The notes beneath the pieces are model-generated. The model ran no database searches, was not told the origin of the DNA, and was given only the letters and a program-made list of their open reading frames with translations. Of a stretch of DNA of 64,000 bases, positions 20,656 to 31,029 are shown in pieces; positions within the stretch are counted from its first letter, which is position 1; each line of letters opens with the position of its first letter. This DNA comes from Lampris incognitus (lineage: Eukaryota; Chordata; Actinopteri; Lampriformes; Lampridae): NCBI RefSeq assembly GCF_029633865.1, contig NC_079222.1, forward strand, positions 33,520,822-33,584,821. The letters are read 5' to 3'. Position numbers and translations under genes: made by a program.

Positions 20656-21032
20656 GAGTGACTTTTGAATCAATGTAGTTCCCCAAGCTCAATTCAAAAA
20701 CATGAGAGCTATGGCAATGCTTCAACTCGCAATTACTCCCCCCCCCCCACGTACATATGTGAGTCAACGTCTTCTTCAATGAACTCTATCAAGAACCAAG
20801 AAAGAAGGAGACTCTCAAATGCCTCAGGCTTGCCACAACAGAAAACAGGCCCGACATCAGAAGTATTGCCTCATCCGTCGTTCTCACTTCTCTCACTGAT
20901 TGGTGAATGAACATCCGTTTATTTTTGTCCATTTGTCCGTAATTAAATGGTTGGTTTCGGACTTATTTTGTTTCAAGAGTGCATTTTTTTTTCTTGTGTG
21001 ACCCTCAACACAGGAAAGCCTAAAGTATTACT
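20656..21032. other. Anonymous DNA
   Basis: No gene or element recognised. There is a C homopolymer at 20740-20749. Confidence 0.45.
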
Positions 21033-21073
21033 ACTACCGTCACTACTACTACTACTTCTACTACTACTACTAC

Positions 21074-21125
<52 letters not shown>
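21033..21125. repeat. (ACT)n/(AAT)n trinucleotide microsatellite
   Basis: Imperfect CTA/ACT repeats run into a pure AAT tract of about 17 units. Long Ile, Asn or Tyr runs in translation are artefacts of this. The DNA at 21126-21550 is unassigned. Confidence 0.95.
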
Positions 21126-21550
21126 TACAATAGCAGCAAAAATATCTGCACATAAAATAACTTTTGCTGGCGCAATGGAAAAAGAAACCCAGACGTTTTG
21201 GCCCTTGGTTTGGCATGCATGACATAACATGGCCCTTGGGGAAAACTAATTGGAGAACCCTGCAGTAGATAAACACTGACCCACTTTGGAGGAGCAAGAG
21301 AAGAGTTGTGAACTGATAGTAAGGAAATGACTGCAGGCCGCATGGTCCTTTTTTGGTGTTGTCACAGCTCCCATGCATTGTTTGGTCTTGGTAATGTGAT
21401 TAATTCTCAACCTTGGAGTGGGAAGACATTTGAAAAGTTTTTGTACAGCCTAGGGACAAGACTTAGGTTCACCTTGTGGCCAAGTTGCCCCTACCCCCTT
21501 TTCTAGAATTCCTTTTTAAAGAGGTTTCTCTTTAGAATGGCCTTCCATAT

Positions 21551-21694
21551 TGTAACGTGCATGCATAAATAGACTCGCTAGCCCTTGGCTAACGGGTCAT
21601 ACCCTTTAGTCGACTGTTTAATGTTGTCACTGGTGGAGATACGGGTTTGCGTCCTGGCTTTGGCGGTTCCTGAACTGCCCCCGAATTTGCTACA
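21551..21694 (+). repeat. 5' LTR of miniature element
   Basis: 144 bp with TG...CA ends. A Pol III A-box-like TAGTCGACTGT is at 21607-21617 and a B-box-like GGTTTGCGTCC at 21644-21654, at tRNA-like spacing. Confidence 0.8.
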
Positions 21695-21695
21695 T

Positions 21696-21710
21696 TGGTG
21701 TCAGAAGTGG
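21696..21710 (+). promoter_or_regulatory. Primer-binding-site-like sequence
   Basis: TGGTGTCAGAAGTGG lies one base after the 5' LTR. It starts with TGG, as expected for pairing with the CCA end of a tRNA. The second copy has TGGCGTCAGACGTGG at 28859-28873. The priming tRNA was not identified. Confidence 0.65.
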
Positions 21711-21798
21711 AATGGTGAGACCGTGTAAAGCCATTGGAAGCACGTGCACCCATAGGCGTGAAGGAGCTGATATGCTGAAGCGCGGGGATACGCTTCCC

Positions 21799-21814
21799 AA
21801 TGGAGGGGGGGTAG
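21799..21814 (+). promoter_or_regulatory. Polypurine tract
   Basis: AATGGAGGGGGGGTAG lies immediately 5' of the 3' LTR. The equivalent in the second copy is 28961-28979, and a minus-strand one lies at 28750-28735. Confidence 0.7.
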
Positions 21815-21953
21815 TGTAACGTGCATGGATAAATAGACTCACTAGCCCTTGGCTAACGGGTCGGATCCTTTAGTCGACTGGTTAACGTTGCCGTTCGTGG
21901 TACGGGAGATCCGGATTCGCGTCCTGGCTGCGGAGGTTCCCGGGTTCGCTACA
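21815..21953 (+). repeat. 3' LTR of miniature element
   Basis: 139 bp. An exact A-box match TAGTCGACTGG lies at 21871-21881 and a B-box-like GATTCGCGTCC at 21914-21924. It ends GCTACA, followed by ATAT. Confidence 0.8.
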
Positions 21954-22394
21954 ATATATCATATTTGCAGACCGCACAAACACTTACGGACCCTTTAGAG
22001 AGTTGCTTCCATTTTCTCCAATAAGCCTGTTTAAGTGATGAATCCTCTTGTGCAAAGAGGCCATCCAGTTCTCGCGCACCCTCTCTTAATTACTTATGTG
22101 CTACTGACTTATTGCAGAGCTTTTATTCAGGCAATCAAAATGCTGCATTATCACAAAGGACTTACCTGCACAGCTTTATTTTTTTCCTACCTTTCAAGAC
22201 GCACTATCTTGATAGTTCTGTCCTACTCCAGAGACTGCAGCTCCAGAGACAATCCTCCCCACCTCACGACTGGTGGCAGCAGTCACGTGGGAGAGTCTGG
22301 GGAGCTAAAGCAGGTAAAGATTCTCTGATCATCTGGTAGACTGTTTGTTCCAGACTCTGTTCATTTCCAGGTCCTGCGGTAGGGGCATTCTTCA
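21954..22394. other. Anonymous DNA before gypsy relic
   Basis: No motif is recognised. It may be deleted or diverged parts of the retroelement that follows. Confidence 0.4.
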
Positions 22395-23105
22395 AAACCT
22401 GCCATCTGTGGGTCTCCCACACTCTCACCTTTCTGCAGCAGTGCTTCTGGCGATCTACACTGCGGGAGGACCACCACTAGTTTGTCGCAGCTTGCGGCAT
22501 CTGTGCACAGATTAAGACTCCTCGCCAAGCTCCATCAGGTCTCCTGCCACGGCTGCCTGTCCCTCACAGACCATGATCTCATATCGCCTTGGACTTTGTC
22601 ACTGGTCTGTCTCCCTCTAATGGCAATACTGTCATCCTCACGGTCATTGACCACTTCTCCAAGTTAGCCCATTTTATTCCCGTACCTAAACTCCCCTCTA
22701 TCAAAGTCACAGCTCAAATCATACTACAACATGTGTTCAGGATTAATGGTATACCTTTAGACGTCAGCTCAGGGTCCACAATTCATGTTACAGTTTTGGA
22801 AGGCTTTCTGCACTCTCCTGGGCACATTCATCCCATATTTCATATCTCTCATGTTAAGCTGGTTAGTTCTAGTCCCCTGGCTCCCCTATTTAAGTTCCCT
22901 CACCCTTTGGTTAATGGGCACCCTACCTACAGGGTCAAGTGCCTCCTGGACTCTCAACGTTGGGGCAGATGGAGCCAGTATCTGGTTGACTGGGAGGGCT
23001 ATGGCCCAGACAAACGGTGTTGGATCTCTGGCATGGACATTCTGGACCCTGCCCTTATCACCAAGTTTAGTCAGAGACGTCCCCAGTCGGCCAGGTAGAA
23101 CGCCA
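22395..23105 (+). pseudogene. Ty3/gypsy integrase-chromodomain relic
   Basis: Plus-strand frames give the integrase zinc-finger end ('[19 protein letters not shown]') and the start of the catalytic core ('DFVTGLSPSNGNTVILTVID', then 'FSKLAHFIPVPKLPS'). An internal deletion (about 22765-22790) joins this to the C-terminal part ('HPIFHISHVKLV'). A chromodomain follows ('YLVDWEGYGPDKRCWI', then 'DILDPALI'). This is the 3' end of pol from a chromodomain-bearing Ty3/gypsy element (chromovirus). The deletion removes the middle of the core including the D-x-G region, so it is inactive. An LTR follows directly at 23117. Confidence 0.85.
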
Positions 23106-23116
23106 GGTGGTGGTCC

Positions 23117-23600
23117 TGTCACATTCATACCCTTCTGTGCCTCCCTCTTCTGGTTGGTTTTTGCTATGCATCCCTCAGTAGCTCACACACCAGTTTCATA
23201 CCATGCCGATCCCAGCTCACTAATTTAGCCATGGCTCTTCTCACTCATTGCCAGTCTATCAAATAAGCTTGCTATGCATAGCCTTGCGTTTAGCCAATCT
23301 CCATTGTCTAGTTTCATGCCTGTTCGGTTTTCACTGTTACCTTGTCTTTTTACTTGCTCTGCCTTTTTGACTTTTCCAGTTTTTGCTGATCGTAACATTC
23401 CTAATTTCTATCGTTTTTGGCAGACCTGCTGAGTTAGTTTTGCTTCTGTTTTTTTTTTTTTTTTCTTTTTTTTTTGGCTTGTCACCCAATTTCTGTTTCG
23501 TTACATCTTGCCGGGTAAAGGTTGTTTTGATTTTGAACATTATCCTGCCTCAGACTACTTTTGTGTCTGCGCCTGAGCCCCAACTGGAACCCCTGTCACA
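23117..23600 (+). mobile_element. 3' LTR of the gypsy relic
   Basis: The segment starts TGTCACATTCATACCC about a dozen bases after the pol stop and ends CCCCTGTCACA, giving TG...CA ends, about 484 bp. It contains a poly(T) tract (23450-23475). The matching 5' LTR is not in the window. Confidence 0.6.
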
Positions 23601-25004
23601 TAATTTAGCCGCTATTTGAGAGGGAGACGCCTGTGAGTGAAACGTAATGAATACAGCATATGAGACCTATGGTGGTGGTTTTAATACCAAGTGTGAACAC
23701 AATTGTGGAGTGTTTATATTTAAATCCTGAGAACTATATCATAAAAATTGTATCCAGACAAGTGATTATGTGGCCAATTTGCATCACTCCCGAGAGAGAA
23801 GTCAACCCTATTTAAGCTGTTGCACATTTATTTGTATGAGGAATCAATGATAAATAGTATTGTGTTAGGGAAATAAATAGTATGAGAAATAAAATCTTCA
23901 TTCTTCGAGATAAAGGAAAAACATAAACCAAAGATGAAAGTTTGAATGCGTATTTGGGTATATTGGTAAGAATGTGGACCTAAATTTTTATTTATTTTTG
24001 TAAATTTGCATAGAATGTTGTAGTCACACAAATAGAATTCCACAAGTGATTCTATAATCCAAAAGATAACGTGAAGTTGCCTAGCAACACGGTCCGAAAA
24101 AAAAAAGATAATTAGAGGTATTTTGTGTGTCATGGATATAAAGAATGGCATAAGGTTCTATTCCGGTGTTGATCATTGTATTCTGTTTTCAGGATACACA
24201 TTCTGTGTTTCTGTATTAAGGCGCGACCACGTGTACCACAGACACACAGGTCAAACACCCAGAATGCTCCGAGTGATGTAGAAACCGCTGATCTGATTTC
24301 CGAGGCTCTATTTTCAGCAGAAAATGAAACTGAAATTATGCGGTTGTTTTACCAGTCAGCGACGAGGGGCCTTCCCCCCGGAGAGCCCCATCTGCGCGGC
24401 CCATAGCCCATAACATCACCTTGTGAGGCACTGCAGGCCCCCCTCTCCTGATACTCAAACCAGGGATCGCTCAGCCCGCACCCCTCGACAGTTTCTGCAC
24501 ATTCTGTCCCCGTGTTGCTGGACCGGGCCACAGCAGCGTTTTACAGCTCACATCCCCCATCTAAGTGGAGGAGTGGAAAATAGCAGGCAGACGGAAGGAA
24601 AGGGGGAGGGAAAGCTAGGATCGTGTTGTTTGATTGAAAACAGCTTGTTGGTCTTCATTACTGTGATGTTTTGAGGATAACAGGAGAGGGGGGCTGACTT
24701 CAGATGATTGCAGCTGGAAATTATTTTGCTCACTGGCCTTTGCTCATATTCTGAGAGATGATTTATAAAGTCACAGCTGTGTGTATAACTTGGTCATAGT
24801 CAGACATGTTTCTGCCTCAGACACACAAACGGTGCAGTAATGCTCGAGTTATCATTTGTTACACTACTGTCATCGGCAAACACTGTAAAAAAATATTACT
24901 TTCGTCGTATGCCTGTACACTATGCTGTACAAATAACGTTAGTCTGTATTATGATTCTCCGACAAAATGACGGCGACTCACACACCTTATAAAATGTTGA
25001 TATA
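23601..25004. other. Anonymous DNA
   Basis: No gene recognised. The open frame at 24176-24406 has no family resemblance. The sequence is otherwise free of obvious repeats. Confidence 0.45.
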
Positions 25005-25457
25005 ATTACCATGTAGCAACCACAAGTAACATTATTACCATGCAGCAGCCACAAGTAATATTATCACCATGTAGCAACCACAAGTAACATTATTACCATG
25101 TAGCAGCCACAAGTAATATTATTACCATGTAGCAGCCACAAGTAATGTTATTACCATGTAGCAACCACAAGTAATATAATTACCATGTAGCAACCACAAG
25201 TAACATTATTACCATGTAGCAGCCACAAGTAATATTATTACCATGTAGCAACCACAAGTAATGTTATTACCATGTAGCAGCCACAAGTAATATTATTACC
25301 ATGTAGCAGCCACAAGTAATATTATTACCATGTAGCAACCACAAGTAATATTATTACCATGTAGCAGCCACAAGTATTACCATGTAGCAGCCACAAGTAA
25401 CATTATTACCATGTAGCAGCCACAAGTAACGTTATTACCATGTAGCAACACAAGTAG
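25005..25457. repeat. 29-bp minisatellite, about 15 units
   Basis: The unit is ACCATGTAGCARCCACAAGT plus AAYATTATT. Variation is confined mainly to CAACC versus CAGCC and to the AAYATT/AATGTT/AACGTT/AATATA segment. One shortened unit of about 20 bp lies near 25362-25381. The final unit is degraded (CAACACAAGTAG). Confidence 0.95.
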
Positions 25458-25742
25458 CATGTATATCTCTGTGATCACTGAGAACGGATGTTGCACGAGG
25501 AACCTAAAACCTAGCTCGAGGGCAGCATTGTGCAGCAGCATCAAAGCTCTTCAGGGGTGTTTGGAAGCTCGCAACAATGACGGGTCAACCGTCACCAAAC
25601 AGGAATAACTCACCAGGAAGACAAACAGTGACATGGAACCAGAGGACACCTCTGATGTCCCAAACAACAGACACCCGAGGGGAAGTGAAGAGATTCCCAC
25701 TCCGATTCAAAGTCAGATCAAACAAAATCTCTTTCGTCGACG
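25458..25742. other. Anonymous DNA
   Basis: No element end or exon is recognised between the minisatellite and the SINE. Confidence 0.4.
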
Positions 25743-26099
25743 GCGTCCGGGTAGCGTGGCGGTCTATTCCGCCGCCTACCAACACGGGGTTCGCCGGTTC
25801 GAATCCCCCGTGTTACCTCCGGCTTGGTCGGGCGTCCCTACAGACACAATTGGCCGTGTCTGCAGGTGGGGAGCCGGGCGTGGCTATGTGTCCTGGTCGC
25901 TGCACTAGCGCCTCATCTGGTTGGTCGGGGCGCCTGTTCGCTACGTCCCACTGGCGAAACTCCTCACTGGCAGGTGAAAAGGAGCGGCTGGTGACTCCAC
26001 ACGTATCGGGGGGAGGCAGGTGGTAGTCTGGTAGGATGGCTCTGAAGAGTGGGGTAATTGGCCAAGTACAATCGGGAAGGGCAAGCGAGGGGTGAAAAT

Positions 26100-26103
<4 letters not shown>
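25743..26103 (+). repeat. SINE family G, full length
   Basis: The tRNA-like head GCGTCCGGGTAGCGTGGCGG holds an A-box-like TAGCGTGGCGG and an exact B box GGTTCGAATCC (25796-25806). The body includes 'ACAATTGGCCGTGTCTGC', 'GCACTAGCGCCTC', 'GGCGAAACTCCTCACTG' and a 3' 'GGGGTAATTGGCCAAGTAC'. Other copies are at 20459, 29777 (minus), 32548, 42954, 60390 (minus) and 61960 (minus). A (GA)n tract follows directly. Confidence 0.85.

Positions 26104-26105
<2 letters not shown>

Positions 26106-26179
<74 letters not shown>
26106..26179. repeat. (GA)n microsatellite
   Basis: About 37 uninterrupted GA units abut the 3' end of a SINE. Confidence 0.95.
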
Positions 26180-26182
<3 letters not shown>

Positions 26183-28163
26183 GTGTTGGGTTCCGAGAAA
26201 CTTGGGGAACCACTAAAATCCTTCAGTGAGATATCTGTTCATCCGGTGGATTAAACAATTGTATAGCTCAGAGAAGGGTCCTCTTAACTCTGTACAATAT
26301 TTCCAGAAGGCCGTGACAACTCGCGCTGCTAATGGTTTCCTTGGGGAATCCTTCAACATAGGAAAGGAATTTATAACCCAGTGAGTCAGGCCTTTTTTCC
26401 ACTTTTCCACACTGAGGGAACGACAGCAGCCCTATGGGGGTTTGGGTCTTGTTCTGACAAGAGGCGTGTGTGTGCATGTGTGTGTGTGTGTGTTGGGGGG
26501 GGGGGTCTATAGAAAAGTACGCAGGCTTCTTTTGGTCCCTGTAGGCCGTGGTATGATGCAGCAGCATGTGAAGATACGATGCCTCGCGTGGTGGGGCAGG
26601 AGCGGTGGGAAGAGGAGGAAGAGGAGGGATGGGTGCGGGGGGGAGAGAGAGAACGGGAAACAGATTGGGTAAGTGGCGAGGCAGTGTCTGTGGCTCCGGC
26701 GGTTATGCATCTCGTCTCGGCAGAGCTCAGGATCGGGGTTTTGAAGAGCACTGCTCTGCTGTGGTCCACTGTGCTCCGCAGGCCCTGCTGGAGATGCTGC
26801 GGCGTTCACTTGGTGTTTCTCCCGAGCCGGTCTGGGCGCAGCAGCGCAGACGTCGGTCTCCCCTAATCTCCTAATCTCACACGTGCCGTGAAGACCGTGC
26901 CCCTCGCACTCCCCCTCCCCCTTATTCTCTCTCTTTCTCTGCTTCTCTTTCCATTTCCATTTCATTTTCCTTTTCATATTATATTTGGACAGCGCTCCAA
27001 CAATTGTATCCCTGCCTGTTTCTGCTCTTTATTTCTCACCCATCTCTCTTTTTGTCCTCCCCACGTGAAGTGACTATAGCTGTTCTTTTACCTCTCGTTG
27101 TGTGTCTTTCCTTTTCTCCTTGCATGTCAGTCATGAAACTGGAGCACGAGGGAGGGAGTAGATAGATCTGAACAAGTGTGAGAAGAGAAAATGGGGGGGG
27201 AGGGGGCGTGTTTTTTTATCAACATTTTGTTGAAAAATGCCACTAAAATGGAGGTGAATGTGAACAGACGTCGGGCAAACACGTCTCTGTTCGTCCTCTC
27301 CTCTCCATCAATCTGTCCACCCCCCCACCCCCCTCCATCAACCGTCTATCGTTTGCCATGTAAAATGTAATATCATAAAAGTGCTACTGCGGGGAGTTAA
27401 ATCGTATTCATCTGCAGGAGCTCTCCGCTGTTTTGATTTCCTTGTCAGAATTTAGCCTCAGCCATCTCTGCAAATGTGGCATCAGGAAAAGCAGATCTTG
27501 GTCGGGGGAACCTCCTATGGTCATGCTCGGTGGAGATTCCCCCTCTCTCCTTTAAAAGCCCCCCTACGTACATTAGCAACACGCCGCATTACTCACACGA
27601 TATGACGAGCGCTCGTGTACATGCCATGAGATCAACGACCGGGTTTCACCGTCAGTGAAATGTCTCCGCCTAGCGGTGAGAACGAAAAGCGCCCCGCAGC
27701 GGAACCAAATCACCGCTCATCCACATTCCCCTACACGAGTCTTCAGGAGCAGAGAACAGACAGCACGTTTAAACTTGAGCAAATAGGGAAAAAAAATAAA
27801 CCCACTGATTGGAAAAGTAACCATTGGAGGCGCTCCGCTTGGGCACGGTTCAGCCAATATTTGTGTTTTGTAAATCAATGCTCTACATGAGGATAGTGAA
27901 GTGCCTCTGTAGAAATGTGATGTCTGACTCACGAATTCACTCCCCCCTCGGGAATCAAACATGGCATTATCCGCAAAAACAATAACCGGTGAAATCCTTC
28001 ATCGACCAGCGTTTCAGGTTCATTAGTGTTCTGGCAGAAGATAGTGTGTTTATCTCATCTCTGTCTGTGTTCTCAGAGTCTCTTTCCTCCCTTCTTCCCC
28101 CCCCCCCTCCCCATACTGCTGATGTGTCACCAACCCCCCATTCTCCCCTGAAGCTCCCCTTCA
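26180..28163. other. Anonymous DNA, partly purine-skewed
   Basis: Nearly 2 kb without a recognisable exon, element or RNA. There are G/A-rich and C/T-rich patches (26590-26680, 26890-27060), short GT runs (26466-26492) and homopolymer G or C. Open frames of up to about 156 codons on the minus strand follow the skewed composition and have no domain. Confidence 0.45.
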
Positions 28164-28219
28164 CACACACACGCGCGCGCGCGCGCACACGCACGCACGC
28201 ACACACGCACACACACACA
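28164..28219. repeat. (CA)n/(CG)n microsatellite
   Basis: CA units flank a GCGCGCGCGC core. The DNA at 28220-28583 beyond it is unassigned apart from a G homopolymer at 28335. Confidence 0.95.
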
Positions 28220-28583
28220 AGCTCTAGCGGTTCCAGATGTGTGCAGGGATGATGTCATGGCAGACCGGAGGCACTGGACTCTGATCCTTCTCTCTCTCCA
28301 GAAAACATTCGTTTTCAGACAAGGGAGGAGGATGGGGGGGGGGGGGGAAGCAAAAGATGTGATAAGTTCACAAAGAGCCTGTCAAATGAACAATGCTTAA
28401 TGCGGGGGGCTATCTCGCTCAGATTAGTGTAGTAGATACGCTTTGTCTGAGTCACGCCCACCTGCTCATGGAGGTCCAACCGCATGTGATAATGTGGGTT
28501 ATCAACCATGTGACCTCACAGCCCCTGGAAAATGTGAAAACATCTTGTCAGACTGAATAATGCGTGTGTGCGTCTGTTTGTAT

Positions 28584-28797
28584 TGCAGCGAATTTAGGGA
28601 GCAGCAGGGAACATCCACAGCCGGGACGCGAACCCGGATCTCCCGCACCACGGGCGACCATGTTAACCAGTCGACTAAAAGGTCCGACCCGTTAGCCGAG
28701 GGCTAGCGAGTCTACACATCCGTGGTCTGTTACACTACCCCCACCTCCTTCCGGAAGCGCGTCCCTCCACTTCAGCTTAGCAGCTCCCTCTGAAGCG
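28584..28797 (-). mobile_element. Inverted half of a miniature LTR element
   Basis: On the minus strand a 151-bp LTR (28734-28584) reads TGTAACAGACC to CGCTGCA. It contains an exact A box TAGTCGACTGG (28677-28667) and GGTTCGCGTCC (28634-28624). It is preceded, on the minus strand, by the purine tract AAGGAGGTGGGGGTAG (28750-28735) and part of the internal sequence. This is therefore a 3' LTR plus internal 3' end, fused head-to-head near 28797 to a second, plus-strand copy. Confidence 0.75.
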
Positions 28798-29128
28798 CAG
28801 TGGCCCGTGGTGCGGGTTACCCGGGTTCGATTCCCGGCTGCCCCTGATTTCGCTACACTGGCGTCAGACGTGGGACGATGAGACCGCTAGACCGTCGGAA
28901 GCGTGTGCGCCCAGAGGCGTGAGGGAGCTGATATGCTGGAGCGTGGGGACGCCCTTCCCTAAGGAGGGGGGAGGGGTAGTGTAACGACCACGGGTGACTA
29001 GAGTCGCTAGCTGGTTGGCTAACGGGTCGGACCCTTTAATTGGCGGGTTACTGTAGTCGTCCGCGGTGTGGGTGACCCAGTTTCGCCTCAGCTGCGGCGG
29101 TTCCCGGCTGCTCCCTGAATTCGCTACA
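28798..29128 (+). mobile_element. Miniature LTR element, 5'-truncated, plus strand
   Basis: A partial 5' LTR (28798-28857) keeps an exact B box GGTTCGATTCC (28824-28834) and ends GCTACA. Then follow the primer site TGGCGTCAGACGTGG (28859-28873), about 120 bp internal with 'GGGAGCTGATATGCTG', a purine tract (28961-28979), and a 149-bp 3' LTR (28980-29128, TGTAACGACC to GCTACA). The shared internal sequence shows it is the same family as 21551-21953. Flanks of the whole inverted compound are GTAT (28580-28583) and GTAC (29129-29132), a weak target duplication. Confidence 0.75.
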
Positions 29129-29776
29129 GTACGTATACGTCAGACCACTGACTCCCACTGTACACACCACATCCCGTGACTAGCAGTGGCACCTGGACAC
29201 CTCTTTTTTTTTTTCTCTTTTTTTTTTTGGCACCTGGACATCCCAAAAGGTACATGGGCCTGTGTTCCCAGGCTATGTACAAATTGGCTGCCAGCTAGTG
29301 TCCTATTTATTACTGGAACACGGAGCAGCAGACAGAAAGAACAAGCTTGAGAGAAAGAGACAGCGAAGGAGGGAGCAGAAGAGACAGAGCGACGGAGGGG
29401 AGGATAAGAAAGGAAGGGGTGGGGGTGTGTTGTGTCGGTTGCTCGACAACCGCTGTGTAAACAAAATGCAAGAGAGGAATATCTGCCCATGTTAACGACG
29501 GGCCACAGCGTGTGGCTTGTCTGACGTCTCCGGGGAGCCGTGAAAAGGGGGAATGACTTGTGAGGGATAACATGAGCTGTCCCTGGACCTGATAATTACC
29601 CCGGCTGGACAGGAATCCAGACTTCAGACACCAGCTGGCAAAGAGAAAGTCACCTTCTACCCTGTCTCATTTTCCCACAATCTCTAAAAAAGGAAACATG
29701 TTCCGACTACTCCAACAGAACACAACAGCAAATTCTTCGCTACAGGCTAGAATCGATAGAATCATGTAGAATAAAG
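29129..29776. other. Anonymous DNA with poly(T) tracts
   Basis: A duplicated 'GGCACCTGGACA' flanks T-rich tracts at 29201-29228. No exon or element is recognised. Confidence 0.45.
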
Positions 29777-29907
29777 CGACCGGGACACATACCCACATCC
29801 GGCCAATTGTGTCTCTAGGGACGCCCAACCAAGGCGAAGGATAACACAGGGATTCGAACTGACGAGCCCCGTGTTGGTAGGCAACGGATTAGACCGCTAC
29901 TCTACCC
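29777..29907 (-). repeat. SINE family G, 5' head only
   Basis: On the minus strand the tRNA-like head and the 'CAATTGGCCG'-type body start are present. The 3' two thirds are missing. Confidence 0.65.
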
Positions 29908-29924
29908 TGACTATTGCAGCATCT

Positions 29925-30125
29925 CTGATATATTCTCTTCACTGTTGCACATTGTCATCTCATATTTCGCTTGTATATAAGTCAGTCCTTGTGTATATAT
30001 CTGAAGGTTGTTGTGTTGTAGTGTTGTTATTCTATGTCAAGTACACTGGGAGAGCCACGAAACCGGAGTCAAGTTCCATGTATGTGCAAACCTACATGGC
30101 CAATAAACTTGATTCTGATTCTGAT
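29925..30125 (+). repeat. Non-LTR element 3' UTR with CTGATT tail
   Basis: 'GTACACTGGGAGAGCCACGA' leads through 'ACATGGCCAATAAACTTGATTCTGATTCTGAT', an AATAAA and CTGATT tail typical of L2-type fish LINEs. It has no coding part. Confidence 0.6.
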
Positions 30126-31029
30126 ACTTATTTCTGAGCTAAACCATCAAGCTTGTGTCCTCGCACACCCACACACAACAGTCTCAATTAGTAACTGACT
30201 CTCATCTTCATCCCTATAAAAACAGTTCAAGGGGACACAAAACCAAAGCAAACAAGCCATGGATCCAATAAACATTTCTTTCTGATTGATAACAAGTCTC
30301 GTGTTGGGGGTTTTTCCCCCAAATTCCCTCTGTTTCACTGCAGAGCACCCAGCTGAGATTAATCTGAGCTGACATCTGGGGCACCTTTGGGTGCTCTGTT
30401 GATATCAGTTACAACCCATAATCAAATAATCTTTGGGAATTCAATCGATTTCAGATTTAATCTCCGACTCCATCTGACACCAAGGGGCTTTATTGTCCAA
30501 AGTTCTAAAAAAAAAAAGCAAATGAAAAAAAGGCTAGATCTCACACCTGGCTTTGGTTTCCTGTGATAGACCCAAATTAATACAAGACTCGGACAAAAAC
30601 CGTCCTTTGAAGTTCAGATTTAATACAGACAAGTTGAATAACCACAACTCTCGAGTGACTGCACCAAATAAGTACCAGCGAAACACCAGGGACGTTTTCA
30701 GCGTGTTTCCATGAACACAGTCACAGCAGCTAGAGATTACTGAGTCATTAATATGAGGCCATTTTAGAGCCTTTTGGGGTTTTTTTTCAACTGACATGTA
30801 GTGCTCATTGAGCCAAAGTAATAGCATTTTGAGTGTTATCCAAGAGGAAGAAATTAAGGGAGGTCTCTATGGAATAAAAAATGAATCAGTTTGGTTTGAC
30901 TGTCTCCAGAGTTGAGTGTTTATCTACTTTCCCGAAAAACTGAGGTTGACCACTGACCGACACAGTACTCTTGTTTTTTAATCTATTTTAGACGTGCGCG
31001 TGCACGCGCGCACACACACACACACATAT
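30126..31029. other. Anonymous DNA with short (CA)n
   Basis: No gene recognised. A GCGTGCACGCGCG/(CA)n patch lies at 30994-31025, next to the LINE that follows. Confidence 0.45.

Larger units (their letters stand above)
21551..21953 (+). mobile_element. Miniature LTR element (TRIM-like), complete
   Basis: Two direct terminal repeats, 21551-21694 and 21815-21953, both start TGTAACGTGCATG and end GCTACA. They enclose only 120 bp. The internal part opens, one base after the 5' LTR, with TGGTGTCAGAAGTGG, which looks like a tRNA primer-binding site. It closes with the purine tract AATGGAGGGGGGGTAG directly before the 3' LTR. The 4-bp ATAT flanks both ends, consistent with integrase-type target duplication. 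There is no coding capacity, so movement would need enzymes in trans. The LTRs have diverged visibly (the 3' LTR lacks about a dozen bases near its end), so the insertion is old. Each LTR contains a tRNA-like module. Confidence 0.8.

Noticed and set aside
24176..24406. Possible coding exon after an acceptor-like TTTTCAG
   Set aside because: The 76-codon frame has an acidic helix-like patch but no family match, no donor in phase and no companion exon nearby.
25005..25457. CRISPR-like array of 29-bp repeats
   Set aside because: Units are contiguous with no unique spacers, the variation is within the unit, and the DNA is vertebrate. It is a minisatellite.
25743..25815. tRNA gene with perfect B box
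   Set aside because: It is the head of a SINE present in at least seven copies, with no acceptor-stem pairing or terminator at the right place. The same applies to the heads at 9988, 32548, 37807 (minus), 42954 and 46263.
26507..26977. 156-codon minus-strand open frame
   Set aside because: Composition follows a purine/pyrimidine-skewed tract. No domain, no splice context and no family resemblance. Overlapping frames are open on the other strand.
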